64,000 nt of DNA from positions 4,193,001-4,257,000 of the forward strand of contig NZ_CP072597.1 in assembly GCF_018847975.1 (NCBI RefSeq). The letters run 5' to 3'. A model generated the notes under the pieces. That model did no database searches. It had not been told where the DNA came from and worked only from the letters and a program-made list of their open reading frames with translations. Source of the DNA: Lysobacter sp. K5869 (GTDB taxonomy: Bacteria > Pseudomonadota > Gammaproteobacteria > Xanthomonadales > Xanthomonadaceae). Below, piece after piece: positions 23,645 to 32,463 of the stretch; the stretch's first letter is position 1, and each line of letters begins with the position of its first letter. The translations under genes and the position numbers were made by a program.

Positions 23645-25159
23645 TCACAGCGTCAACGGCTTGCCGTGCTGCGGGGTGACGTCCATCGCCTGCACGTCGG
23701 CGGCCGGCTGCGCCTGCTGCCGGGTCTGCTGCAGCTCGTGCAGCTGCCGGCCGCTGTCGGCGGCGGCCTGGGCGCGTCCGGCCTGCAGGCCGACCTCGGT
23801 GTGCAGCATCGCGTCGGGCTGGCCGGTGTAGGCGTAGAAGGTCTGCCGCTGGGCGTTGTAGAGCACGCCGTTGGCGTTGTCCCAGCCCTGGTTGCGCACC
23901 GCCAGGGTCAGCGCCGCGGCGATGTTGCCGGTCTCGGTCGCGTTCAAGCCGAGCGATTCTCGGGCGTTGTGCGCCGTCACCTGCCCGTGCAAGGCCTGGT
24001 ACAGCGGCGTGTCGGGATTGCGCACGTTGCCCAGCGCGTAGCGCGGCTGCACTTCGATCACCGGCCGCTCGTCCTCTTCCTCGTCCATGGCTTGCGGCTG
24101 CGGGCGCGGATTGAGCAGCTCGCGCAGTTCCTGCAGCGCGCGGTCGTCCTCGGCGGTCGGCGGGCCGGCTTCGACGAAGGCGCGGTCGAGATCGTCCTCC
24201 GGCTCCTCGTGCTCGCGGTCGCCGCGGTCGATGAATTCGCCGTTGATGTCCAGCTCCCATTCGTGCGAGCAGTTGGCGGCGCGGCTGACCAGACGCAGGT
24301 TGGTGGTGTCGTTGTACAGATCCAGCGCCTCGGCCTTGGTCATGCTGCCGCCGCGGCGGTCGAGCTCGGCGCGCGCGACGTCGTCGAACGGGCGGACGTG
24401 GTCGATGTCGAAGGCGTCGCGAGTCACCAACTGCCGGGTGACCGGGCATTCGAACAACGGCACCGCGCGGCTGTACTCGCCGTCGCCATCGATGGTCACC
24501 GTGCCGCGGTACTGGCGCGAGAGCTGGTTCTCGAACCACTTGCCTTCCACCCGGGTGTCGAAGCTCAGCTGCGAACGGCCGTCTTCCAAGGTCCAGCTCT
24601 GCGCGCGCGTGGTGGTGCGGCGGGCGCCGTCGGTGGCCGGATTGAACGCCGGGTGCGCCGCCTCGGGATCGAAGTGGAAATGCTTGCGCGACCAGGTTTG
24701 CCACGCCTGCGAATCGGTGCCGCCTTCCAGCGCGCGGTCGGCGGCGGTGCGGCCGCGGTTGATCGCGGTCGGCAAGGCGCGCAGGTTGCCCACGTCGTTG
24801 TAGGCCATGTGCGCGTCGGCCTGACTGCGCGTGCCCTTGTCGGTCAGGTGCTGCTTCCACGGCCGCACGTGGTCGATGTCCAGCGCTTCGGCGGTGTGCC
24901 AGGTGTCGGAGGCGCGGTTGCGGTACAGCAGCACGCTCTTGTCGCCCAGGGTCGTCGCCATCACGTCCATGTTCGCGCGCGCCCAGTCGTTGCGCATGTA
25001 GTGCACGGTGGAATCGTAGAACCCCAGGCCGGTGCGGCTGGCGTTGCGGTCCCAACCGCGCGACTGCAGGTCGGCGCCGTGCGCGGTCGGCCGCAGGTCG
25101 TCCCAACTGGCCAGCTGCACTCGCTGGCCGCCGCTCAACTGCCGGTTCTCGATGCCCAT
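23645..25159 (-). CDS. Probable antibacterial T4SS effector: two HNH nuclease modules plus XVIPCD-like tail
   Basis: A 504-residue protein without signal peptide. Residues 90-140 and 247-300 are two copies of an HNH module of the GmrSD/DUF1524 type: each has DIDHVRP (His97, His254), YND-x2-NLR (Asn125, Asn287) and a third Asn nine residues later (Asn134, Asn296). Residues about 377-485 (NPDTPLYQAL, NIAAALTLAV, TFYAYTGQ, GRAQAAADSGRQL) follow the order of motifs in XVIPCD, the C-terminal signal of Xanthomonadaceae type IV secretion effectors; the last 20 residues are Gln-rich as in that family. It should cut nucleic acid in target bacteria. No immunity gene is recognised beside it. The XVIPCD assignment is from memory of the motif pattern. 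Confidence 0.72.
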   Translation of the reverse strand: MGIENRQLSGGQRVQLASWDDLRPTAHGADLQSRGWDRNASRTGLGFYDSTVHYMRNDWARANMDVMATTLGDKSVLLYRNRASDTWHTAEALDIDHVRPWKQHLTDKGTRSQADAHMAYNDVGNLRALPTAINRGRTAADRALEGGTDSQAWQTWSRKHFHFDPEAAHPAFNPATDGARRTTTRAQSWTLEDGRSQLSFDTRVEGKWFENQLSRQYRGTVTIDGDGEYSRAVPLFECPVTRQLVTRDAFDIDHVRPFDDVARAELDRRGGSMTKAEALDLYNDTTNLRLVSRAANCSHEWELDINGEFIDRGDREHEEPEDDLDRAFVEAGPPTAEDDRALQELRELLNPRPQPQAMDEEEDERPVIEVQPRYALGNVRNPDTPLYQALHGQVTAHNARESLGLNATETGNIAAALTLAVRNQGWDNANGVLYNAQRQTFYAYTGQPDAMLHTEVGLQAGRAQAAADSGRQLHELQQTRQQAQPAADVQAMDVTPQHGKPLTL

Positions 25160-25228
25160 GTCCGCCTGCCTCCGGTTGCGATGCCTGCACCAACGGGCAA
25201 AGGCCTTCGCGCCGGACAGCGCGGCGGT

Positions 25229-25732
25229 CTACCGCGGCATCAACGCCGCCAGCAGCCACGCGCACAGATACAGGCCCAGGCCGAACAGGCCGTGGGTGAT
25301 CAGGCTGCGCCGCCGCGCCAGCCACGGCTTGGGGGTCTTCGCCGCGGCGAGGCCGGCGCCGAGCCCGGGCTGCATCAGCAGGAACGGGAACGCCACCGTC
25401 GCCAGACCGAACGCCAGCGCCGGCCACAACGTCGGCTGACGCGCCCAAGCCGCGCCGCACAGCGCCAGCAGCGCGGCGCCGAACGCGACGCCGATGGCGT
25501 AATGCGCGAGCCAGCCGAGCGCGCGCTCGCCGCGCACCGGAGCGGACGCGCCGATGGGCGCGTGGACGAAACGGCCGTGGCGGAAGTGGCCGATCCAGCG
25601 GCCGACCAACGCCCAATCCAGGGTCGGGACCGAGAACGCGCGGCGTTGCAGCAGCGCCCACAGGTCGATCAGGACGGTGGCGCCGATGCCGATGGCGGCG
25701 CCGCGGAGCAACAGTTCGGGGGTGAAATTCAT
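25229..25732 (-). CDS. DUF2938 family membrane protein
   Basis: A 167-residue protein with four to five predicted transmembrane helices. It matches the DUF2938 pattern: an N-terminal GIGATVLIDLWALLQRR helix, DWALVGRWIGH, RGERALGWLAHYAIGV and PFLLMQPGLGAGLAAAKTP. Function is unknown. It is divergent from the ArsR-rhodanese regulator with a palindromic operator between, so it may be under that regulator. The effector gene lies 69 bases downstream on the same strand, but nothing in this protein suggests that it is an immunity protein. Confidence 0.85.
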   Translation of the reverse strand: MNFTPELLLRGAAIGIGATVLIDLWALLQRRAFSVPTLDWALVGRWIGHFRHGRFVHAPIGASAPVRGERALGWLAHYAIGVAFGAALLALCGAAWARQPTLWPALAFGLATVAFPFLLMQPGLGAGLAAAKTPKPWLARRRSLITHGLFGLGLYLCAWLLAALMPR

Positions 25733-25839
25733 GGTCGCAGAGTCGAAAGCGCCGCGGTGGGGAGCGGACGGAAGGCGAATCGGGAAGCGCTCGGCCGGCG
25801 CCGTGGCGGGTTCCGTCGCGGCGCCGCCTCGGATATCAT

Positions 25840-25859
25840 TCAATTGATTAATAGATTGA
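25840..25859. promoter_or_regulatory. Palindromic operator between DUF2938 and arsR-rhodanese genes
   Basis: An AT-rich imperfect palindrome with arms tcaat and attga around a central ttaat, in otherwise GC-rich DNA. It is 15 bases before the ATG of the ArsR-rhodanese regulator and about 108 bases before the DUF2938 start on the other strand. ArsR-family proteins such as BigR bind AT-rich palindromes in their own promoters, so autoregulation is likely. Confidence 0.6.
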
Positions 25860-25874
25860 TTGCCAAAAAACCCC

Positions 25875-26564
25875 ATGTCAATCCGCGCCCCCGACTCGCC
25901 CGACTCCGCCAATCCCACCGACCCGCTGCTGGCCGACTGCGCCGAACTCGCCCGCGGCCTCGGCCACCCGCACCGGCTCGCCCTGCTCGAGCGTTTGCAG
26001 GCCGACGAAGCTCCGGTCGAACGCCTAGCCGAGGCCTGCGCGCTGTCGCTGGCCAACGCTTCGCAGCATCTGCAGCAACTCAAGCGCATCGGCGCGGTGC
26101 AGTCGCGGCGCGACGGCAAGCGCGTGCTCTACCGCCTTGGCGAAGGGCCGTTGGCGGAACTGTTGGCCGCGCTGCGCCGGCAGGCCGCGCACCGGCAGGC
26201 GCAGTTGCGCGCGGTGGCCGAGGACGCGGCGCGCGGCCGCGGCGAAGTCGAGGGCGTCTCGCGCGAGCAGTTGCTCTCGCGCTTGCTCGAAGGCCACACC
26301 ACGCTGCTCGACGTGCGCCCGGCCGAGGAATTCGCGCTCGGCCATCTGCCCGGCGCGATCAATATTCCGCTGCCCGAGTTGGAGCGACGGCTGTCGGAAC
26401 TCGCGCCGCAACGCGAGATCGTCGCTTATTGCCGCGGCCCGTACTGCGTGCTTTCGGCCGGCGCGGTGGCGATGCTGCGCGCGCAAGGGCTGCGCGCGCA
26501 GCGGCTGGCCGATGGGTTCGCGCAGTGGCGGGACGCGGGATTGGCGGTCGAGACCGGCGCATGA
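25875..26564 (+). CDS. ArsR-family regulator fused to a rhodanese domain
   Basis: A 229-residue fusion. Residues 15-105 are an ArsR/SmtB winged helix (LGHPHRLALLERLQ, CALSLANASQHLQQLKRIGAVQSRRDGKRVLYRL) and 125-229 a rhodanese domain with active-site loop CRGPYC (catalytic Cys186) and LLDVRPAEEFALGHLPGAINIPL. Cys22 and Cys55 in the HTH part could form a thiol switch as in the sulfide sensors BigR and SqrR, though the positions are not proven equivalent. This architecture occurs in sulfur or persulfide-responsive regulators. The ATG at 25875 was chosen over a TTG five codons earlier. Divergent from a DUF2938 membrane protein. Confidence 0.9.
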   Translation: MSIRAPDSPDSANPTDPLLADCAELARGLGHPHRLALLERLQADEAPVERLAEACALSLANASQHLQQLKRIGAVQSRRDGKRVLYRLGEGPLAELLAALRRQAAHRQAQLRAVAEDAARGRGEVEGVSREQLLSRLLEGHTTLLDVRPAEEFALGHLPGAINIPLPELERRLSELAPQREIVAYCRGPYCVLSAGAVAMLRAQGLRAQRLADGFAQWRDAGLAVETGA

Positions 26565-26801
26565 GGTTCGCCGAACGCCGATGATCGCGGCCGGGCGCAT
26601 CGAACCGGACGATCCGCGTTGAGCCGACGGCCGTAGCGCCCTGCGCCATCGTCGCTTCCGACCTCATCCAAGAAGCCGCAACGCACCGCGCTTGCGCACC
26701 CCGGCCGACGCACTCCCGAAACACAGAAACGCTCCGCGCGCACAGCCCGCGCCCCGGCCGATACCGCATGATGGCGGCTTCGCCCCCGGCCCCGTCCCCG
26801 C

Positions 26802-27998
26802 ATGCCGCACTTGCGCGATCTGTCTTTGTCCGCCGTCGTCGCCGGTTTCGTCGCCGTCCTGGTCGGCTTCACCAGTTCGGCCGCGATCGTGTTCTCCGCG
26901 GCCCAGGCCTCCGGCGCCGATCAGGCCGAAATCGCTTCGTGGATGTGGGCGCTGGGCCTGGGCATGGGCCTGACCTGCATCGGCTTGTCGCTTCGCTACA
27001 AGGTGCCCGTGGTCACCGCGTGGTCGACGCCGGGCGCAGCGATGCTGATCACCGGCGCGGCCGGCTTGCCGCTGTCGCAAGCCATCGGCGCGTTCGTGAT
27101 CAGCGCCGCGCTGACCGTGGCGCTGGGCTTCAGCGGCTGGCTCGAACGCGCGCTGGCGCGGCTGCCGGCGAGCCTCGCGGCGGGCATGCTGGCCGGCGTG
27201 TTGCTGCGCTTCGGCTTGAACGTGTTCACCTCGATGCAGCACGACTTCGCCCTGGTGTTCGCGATGCTGCTGAGCTTCCTGCTGGCGCGGCGCTGGCTGC
27301 CGCGCTACGCGGTGCTGGTCGCGCTGGCCGTCGGCGTCGCGGTGGCCGGCGCGCAAGGCGGCCTGCATCTGGAGAAGCTCGAACTGGCCGTGGCCAAGCC
27401 GGTGTGGACCACGCCGGAATTCTCGCTGGCCGCCACCGTCGGCGTGGCGATTCCGTTGTTCGTGGTGACCATGGCCTCGCAGAACGTGCCCGGCATCGCG
27501 ATCCTGCGCGCGCACGGCTACCGCGACACGCCGGTGTCGCCACTGGTCGGCTGGACCGGCATCGCCACCTTGCTGCTGGCGCCGTTCGGCGCGTTCGCGC
27601 TGAGCCTGGCGGCGATCACCGCGGCGATCTGCATGGGCGAGGATGCTCACGAGGATCCGCGCAAGCGCTACATGGCCGCGGTCGCCGCCGGCGCGTTCTA
27701 TCTGATCACCGGCGTGTTCGGCGCCACCGTCGCGGCCGCGTTCGCGGCGTTCCCGCAGGCGCTGGTGATGGCCATCGCCGGCATCGCCCTGCTCGCCACC
27801 ATCGGCAACGGACTGGCCTCGGCGCTGCACGATCCGCAGGAGCGCGAGCCGGCCTTGATCACGTTCCTGGTCACCGCCTCGGGGTTCACCGTGCTGCAGA
27901 TCGGCTCGGTGTTCTGGGGCATGGTCGCCGGGGTGCTGGCGACCGTGGTGCTGCGCTGGCGCAAGGCCAAGCCGGCGGCGACCGATCCGGGACGCTGA
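26802..27998 (+). CDS. benE: BenE-family benzoate/H+ symporter-like transporter
   Basis: A 398-residue inner membrane protein with about 12 helices. The family is recognisable from VGFTSSAAIVFSAAQASGA near the N-terminus, PVVTAWSTPGAAML in the first repeat, ASQNVPGIAILRAHGYR in the middle and AITAAICMGEDAHEDPRKRYMAA. BenE transports benzoate in Acinetobacter; the true substrate here is open because no benzoate catabolic genes are near. The gene stands alone between the ArsR-rhodanese gene and a small membrane protein. Confidence 0.9.
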   Translation: MPHLRDLSLSAVVAGFVAVLVGFTSSAAIVFSAAQASGADQAEIASWMWALGLGMGLTCIGLSLRYKVPVVTAWSTPGAAMLITGAAGLPLSQAIGAFVISAALTVALGFSGWLERALARLPASLAAGMLAGVLLRFGLNVFTSMQHDFALVFAMLLSFLLARRWLPRYAVLVALAVGVAVAGAQGGLHLEKLELAVAKPVWTTPEFSLAATVGVAIPLFVVTMASQNVPGIAILRAHGYRDTPVSPLVGWTGIATLLLAPFGAFALSLAAITAAICMGEDAHEDPRKRYMAAVAAGAFYLITGVFGATVAAAFAAFPQALVMAIAGIALLATIGNGLASALHDPQEREPALITFLVTASGFTVLQIGSVFWGMVAGVLATVVLRWRKAKPAATDPGR

Positions 27999-28165
27999 GC
28001 GCGGAGCCGAGGCCCGCGGCCGCCGGGCCCGGGCGCCGGGTTCGAAGGCCGCGCCGCAGTTCCCCGCGGCCTCGCGCCGCCGATACGTGACCGCCGTTCG
28101 GACGATGCCGCGGCCGCCGTGCGGCGAGTATGCTCGGCTCCACCCCTTCGCCCCGGAACCGCCGC

Positions 28166-28444
28166 ATGGAAGCCCGCCGCGTATCGCCTCTGGACTCGCC
28201 CGGCATGCGCGCCCTGCTCAGCCCGAGCGTGGTCGTCAGCCTCGCCCTGGCGCTGACCGCGGCGGTCCTGGCGGTGGTGTACTTCGTGCGCGGCGGCGAC
28301 GCGCCCGTCGCCGCGGCGCCGGCCGCGGCCGCCCATCCCGCCGCCGCACCCGCGCCGCCGCCGGAGCCGGTCGAATTCCGCTGCGTCGACGGCCTGCGCG
28401 TGCGCAAGCAAGGCAGCAGCTATTCCAGCGAAGGCCGCTGCTGA
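28166..28444 (+). CDS. Small single-pass membrane protein, unknown
   Basis: A 92-residue protein, not recognised. It has one transmembrane helix (about residues 18-40, VVVSLALALTAAVLAVVYFV), an Ala/Pro-rich linker and a C-terminal segment with two cysteines (RCVDGLRVRKQGSSYSSEGRC) that could form a disulfide in the periplasm. The ATG at 28166 was preferred; a start 12 codons earlier is possible. No operon partner is evident. Confidence 0.6.
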   Translation: MEARRVSPLDSPGMRALLSPSVVVSLALALTAAVLAVVYFVRGGDAPVAAAPAAAAHPAAAPAPPPEPVEFRCVDGLRVRKQGSSYSSEGRC

Positions 28445-28581
28445 AGCACGCCGCATCGTCCGCGGCGGAGCCGCTCCCGCGCCCCACGCCGAGGCCCGCG
28501 CGGCCGCCGCCATGACGCGGCCACGCCTTTGAGCTAGCGTATGCGCCGCACGCCCTCCCGCACCGCCCGGACCGCCGCTTC

Positions 28582-29598
28582 ATGCGCATCGCCGACGCCA
28601 GCTACGGTTCCAACGAAGACGGCCTGATCTGGGGCTACCGCTTCGTCCCCGGGCTGCCGGCGCAGCCGATCAGCACCGACGAAGTCGCCGCCTTCCTGGC
28701 CGCGCCCGCCGACGGCGACGGCCGCGGCTTTCTGTGGCTGCACTTCTCCTTGTCCAACACCGGCAGCGAGCGCTACCTGCGCCGCGCGCTGCAGATGCCG
28801 GACGCGTTCTACGACAGCCTGCGCAGCGAGGTCGGCTCGACCCGGCTGGAGCTCGACGACAACGCGCTGATCGCGGTCATCCACGACGTGCTGTTCGATT
28901 CCAGCTTCGACGCGTCGGAAGTCGGCACCACCACCTTGTGCATCGGCCCGCGCCTGCTGGTGAGCGCGCGGCTGCGGCCGCTGCGCTCGGTCGATCAGCT
29001 GCGCGCGGCGGTGCGTTCGGGGCAAGTGTTCCGCTCGCCGGTCGAACTGCTCGCGCACTTGCTGCGCGATCAGGCCAGCGTGCTCGGCGAGATCCTGCGC
29101 AAGTGCACCCAGCAGGTCGACCGCATCGAAGACCGCCTGCTCGACAACCGCATCGCCACCGACCGCAAGCAACTGGGCGCGCTGCGCCGCAGTCTGGTGC
29201 GCCTGCAACGGCTGCTGGCGCCGGAGCCGACCGCGCTGTTCCGCCTGCTCAACCGTCCGCCGGACTGGATCGGCCGCGACGACATCGGCGACCTGCAACA
29301 AGCCGCCGAGGAATTCTCCACCGCGATCGGCGACTCGGCCGCGCTGGTCGAGCGGGTCAAGCTGATCCAGGAAGAACTCGCCGCGCTGGTCAACGAACAG
29401 ACCGGCCGCACCTTGTTCGTGCTGACCGTGGTGACCGTGGTGGCCTTGCCGATCAACCTCGTCGCCGGCCTGTTCGGCATGAACGTGGGCGGCATTCCGC
29501 TGGCGGAGAACCCGCACGGGTTTTTGAGCGTGGTGCTGGGCCTGTGCGTGTTGACCGCGGTGCTGGCCTACGCCGCGTTCGGCCGCCATCGCGACTGA
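28582..29598 (+). CDS. zntB: CorA-family divalent cation transporter, ZntB-like
   Basis: A 338-residue CorA superfamily protein. A large cytoplasmic N-terminal domain (1-270) is followed by two C-terminal helices with the pore signature GMNVGGIP (about 305-312), then PHGFL and a second helix ending RHRD. The GMNxGG-x-P form rather than GMN-x-E is typical of the zinc transporter ZntB branch. It probably moves Zn2+ across the inner membrane as a pentamer; ion specificity is inferred from the motif only. Confidence 0.88.
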   Translation: MRIADASYGSNEDGLIWGYRFVPGLPAQPISTDEVAAFLAAPADGDGRGFLWLHFSLSNTGSERYLRRALQMPDAFYDSLRSEVGSTRLELDDNALIAVIHDVLFDSSFDASEVGTTTLCIGPRLLVSARLRPLRSVDQLRAAVRSGQVFRSPVELLAHLLRDQASVLGEILRKCTQQVDRIEDRLLDNRIATDRKQLGALRRSLVRLQRLLAPEPTALFRLLNRPPDWIGRDDIGDLQQAAEEFSTAIGDSAALVERVKLIQEELAALVNEQTGRTLFVLTVVTVVALPINLVAGLFGMNVGGIPLAENPHGFLSVVLGLCVLTAVLAYAAFGRHRD

Positions 29599-29608
29599 GC
29601 GCGGCCTG

Positions 29609-29706
29609 CGTCGTTGCGGGAGGGGCTCCAGCCCCGGCGCGGTTGGCTCAGGTCACCGCGATCCGAATGCAAAGCCCCGAAGCCGAAGCCCCTCCCGCAA
29701 CGACGC
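29609..29706. repeat. Inverted REP pair of a second family
   Basis: A sequence containing gttgcgggaggggctccagc at 29613-29632 is repeated inverted at about 29685-29706 (arms gaagcccctcccgcaacgac). The arms match over about 20 bases and each also folds on itself (ggggct/agcccc). This GGGAGGGGCTTC family differs from the GTAG-type REPs elsewhere in the window. It lies between the convergent zntB-like and M23 peptidase genes and would form a long hairpin in either transcript. Confidence 0.8.
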
Positions 29707-29714
29707 GGGCGGCT

Positions 29715-30851
29715 TCAGCGCACGAATTCGATCACGGCGTTGGACTCGGGCAACTCGTCGCGGCGTTCGCCGGCGAGCTCCGCCGCGCGCGCCTGCCACG
29801 GCCGCTCGCCCAGGCCTTGCGCGCCGGGGTAATGGCCGAGCACATCGAACGCCTCGAACCCGAAAGCCACGCCCTCGCCCGCCAGCGGCACCGGCGCGTC
29901 GGCGACGTGGAAGTGCAGATGCGGGCCGGTCGAATCGCCGGTGAAGCCGAGTTCGGCCAACGGCTGTCCGCGGCGCACGCGTTCGCCCTGGCGCACCTTG
30001 AGGCTGCCGGGCCGCAGGTGTTCGTACAGCGCGTAGCGGCCGTCGCCGAGCGCCAGCGCCAGATAGTTGCCGGGCGCGCGGTCGAAATCGTGGCGTTGGC
30101 GCTGCGAGACGCGCTCGCTTTCGCCGATGCCGTCGCGCGCCGCGGCGATCACGCCGTCGGCCACGGCCAACACCGGCTCGCCGTAGCCGAGCGCGTTCTT
30201 GGCCAGGTCGGCGTCGCCGCGCGCGGTGCGGCCGTCGGCGTCGACGCGGACGAAGTCGATGGCGTAGCGGCCCGGCAGGCGCGCGCGGCCGTCGAGCGCG
30301 TAGAACACCCGCCGGTGCCCGCGCGGCCACTGCGGCGCATACACCGCGGCCCACGGCCCGCCGCGCAACGGCGGCCCGAGTTGCAGCGCCGCGGCGGCGC
30401 GCGGCGCCAACTGCGCGCCTTCGACCTGACCGGGCTCGGCGCCCGGCGCGGAGAATTCGACCTTATGCCGCAACGCGCGCGGCGCCTTCGCCGGCAAGTC
30501 GATCTCCAGATACAGCACCGCGCGCTCGCCCGGCCGCAAGGCGCCGTCCAGCGCCGCGTTCTGCGCGCCGATCACCCGCCCTCGCGCGGCCAGCGCATCG
30601 CCGCGCCACGCGGCCAAGGCCGCGCCGCTGTCGGCGTCGAGCACGCTCACGCCGTCCAAATGCAGCGGCGCCGCGCCGAAGTTGGTCAGGTGCAATTCGT
30701 ACAGCAGGCGTTCGCGGCCTTCCACCGCGACCGGCGCGGGCGTTTGCGGCACGGCCAGATCGAGCGTGTCGACCGGCGCGGCGGCGCAGGCCGATGCGAA
30801 CGCGGCGGCGGCGAGAGCTAGAACGGACGCGGACGAGCGGCGCAGCATCAT
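29715..30851 (-). CDS. Exported M23 family metallopeptidase
   Basis: A 378-residue protein with signal peptide or lipoprotein-like N-terminus (hydrophobic run followed by ASACAAAP, a possible but imperfect lipobox). The middle (40-180) is a beta-rich domain of unknown role. The C-terminal LytM/M23 domain has a metal-ligand region around GHRRVFYALDGRAR, GDPVLAVADG-type strand (GEPVLAVADGVI) and the HLHFHVAD signature with Zn ligand. M23 enzymes cleave peptidoglycan peptides or glycine-rich linkers. The first His and Asp ligands are not in a canonical H-x3-D spacing, so activity is not assured. Alternative ATG at 30848. Confidence 0.85.
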   Translation of the reverse strand: MMLRRSSASVLALAAAAFASACAAAPVDTLDLAVPQTPAPVAVEGRERLLYELHLTNFGAAPLHLDGVSVLDADSGAALAAWRGDALAARGRVIGAQNAALDGALRPGERAVLYLEIDLPAKAPRALRHKVEFSAPGAEPGQVEGAQLAPRAAAALQLGPPLRGGPWAAVYAPQWPRGHRRVFYALDGRARLPGRYAIDFVRVDADGRTARGDADLAKNALGYGEPVLAVADGVIAAARDGIGESERVSQRQRHDFDRAPGNYLALALGDGRYALYEHLRPGSLKVRQGERVRRGQPLAELGFTGDSTGPHLHFHVADAPVPLAGEGVAFGFEAFDVLGHYPGAQGLGERPWQARAAELAGERRDELPESNAVIEFVR

Positions 30852-30988
30852 GCGGCGGGTTCCGAACCGGAAGGTCGAGGCGAGGCCGCAGCTTCGGCCA
30901 AGGCGGCGGCCGCGTCCCCTGCCGATTGTCACCAACCCCGGCTGCGCCGCGCCGCCGCTTCAGCCGCAGTTCGGCTCGCGCGCCGGGC

Positions 30989-32407
30989 TCAGTCCAGGTC
31001 GATGGTCACCACGCTCATCCACGGCACCGCCACCGACAGCCGTCCCTGCGAATACGCCGCGCCGTCGGCGATGCGCTGCGGCGGCTGGAACTGGGCGCCG
31101 GCGAAATCGGCCGGGTCCATGCCGCGGGCGTAGCGCCACGCGCTGTAGCGGCCGGCGGCCGCGCCGGTCAGGGCCAGCTCGACTTGCCGGTTCACGCTCT
31201 CGGACTTGTTGATCAGCACGATCTTGCGCGGACGGTCGGTGGCGAAGACTTCCACATCCGGCAACTGCGTCGTCGCCGCGACCATGAACTCGCCGTGCCG
31301 CCGCGACCACGCGCCGCCGCTCCACGCCGACAATCCCCAATATGCCGGCAGCCGCAGATTGCGCCCGTTGGGCTGATCGTTGTTGCCGGTGCCGTCGCTG
31401 ATCAATCCGAGCGGGCCGTTGTTGTCCGAGTATTGATACGCGTTGCCGCCGGCGCGCAGCACGTGGCCGATCAGCGAAGCGGTATGCACGGTGTTGCGCG
31501 AGGTGTAGAACGCGCTGCGCCACTGCGCGCCGTACCACGAGTTGTAGTTGAACTCGCCGAGCTGGATCGCGATGCCGCCGGCGCGCGCGCCGAAACTGCG
31601 GTCGATCTCCGCGCGCAACCAGGCGATGGCCGCGCCGTAATCGCCGGTGGCGCGCAGATTGTCGAGCGGCTCGCCCTTGCCGTACTTATGGAAATCGACC
31701 ACATCGGTGTCGGCGTGCGCGGCGGCGAAGAACTTGCGGAAATCGCCGTACTTGTAATCGGCCCAGGTCACCAGCGACGGCCCGGCCAGCGACAGCGGCT
31801 GCGCCGAGGCCGCGCGCATCGCCGTCGCGATGGCGTGGAAACCGTCGCTGCCGTTGCCGCCGGCGATGTACGGGTCCATGCCGAAGCCGTTGTCCGGCTC
31901 GTTGCCGACGATGTAATCGACCACCGGGCCGCCGCGCTGGCCGCCGTTGTCGTTGAACCAGCGCACCAAGGCGGCGGCATCGCCGGCGCGGATGTCGTTG
32001 TCGTTCGTGGTGCCGCCGACCGCGATCATCGGGATGCCGCCGATGTCCTTGATCGCGCGGATGTACGCCTCGCCTTCGTTGCCGCTGTGGATGCCGCCCG
32101 CGGCCGAGCCGACCTGCCCGTCGTGGTGGAACAGCGGGATGCGCCAGACCAGCGGCCCCAGATCGTTCAAGTATTGGCGCCACTGCGCGCGCGCCGGCCC
32201 CTTGATCAGGTTGCTGCCGCCGTCGGAGAACGTGGAAATCGTGGAGCCCAGCGAATAGGCCGAAGTCGGCTCGCCATGGGCGGTGAAATCGACCGTCGCA
32301 TTGGCGGCGGGCGCGGCCGCCGCGATCGGCGCGGCGAAAGCGAAGGCGAAGCAGGCGGCGGCGGTGGAAACGAGCGCGCGCAGCGGGCGTTTGCGATGGT
32401 CGGACAT
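30989..32407 (-). CDS. Secreted clan GH-A-like glycosidase, family not assigned
   Basis: A 472-residue protein with signal peptide (to about residue 32). A TIM-barrel enzyme is indicated by IVGNEPDN with acid/base E170 and IQLGEFNYNS with nucleophile E285, 115 residues apart as in clan GH-A, and by VDFHKYGKG between them. C-terminal residues from about 380 form a beta-rich domain (MVAATTQLPDVEVFATDR, PWMSVVTIDLD), as in GH30, GH39, GH51 and GH79 enzymes. I cannot place it in one family. It is 56 bases downstream of a GH16 gene on the same strand, so the two probably act on the same beta-glucan or related polysaccharide outside the cell. Confidence 0.8.
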   Translation of the reverse strand: MSDHRKRPLRALVSTAAACFAFAFAAPIAAAAPAANATVDFTAHGEPTSAYSLGSTISTFSDGGSNLIKGPARAQWRQYLNDLGPLVWRIPLFHHDGQVGSAAGGIHSGNEGEAYIRAIKDIGGIPMIAVGGTTNDNDIRAGDAAALVRWFNDNGGQRGGPVVDYIVGNEPDNGFGMDPYIAGGNGSDGFHAIATAMRAASAQPLSLAGPSLVTWADYKYGDFRKFFAAAHADTDVVDFHKYGKGEPLDNLRATGDYGAAIAWLRAEIDRSFGARAGGIAIQLGEFNYNSWYGAQWRSAFYTSRNTVHTASLIGHVLRAGGNAYQYSDNNGPLGLISDGTGNNDQPNGRNLRLPAYWGLSAWSGGAWSRRHGEFMVAATTQLPDVEVFATDRPRKIVLINKSESVNRQVELALTGAAAGRYSAWRYARGMDPADFAGAQFQPPQRIADGAAYSQGRLSVAVPWMSVVTIDLD

Positions 32408-32463
32408 GCGGATCCTGGTGGCGTTGGGGGACAGGCAGCGGGTAAGGCCGGGAACGGCGCGGC

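Noticed and set aside
25229..25732. DUF2938 gene as immunity gene for the effector
   Set aside because: The family is widespread away from effectors, the protein is membrane-embedded, and its neighbour on the other side is its likely regulatory partner. A cytoplasmic inhibitor would be expected for a nuclease.
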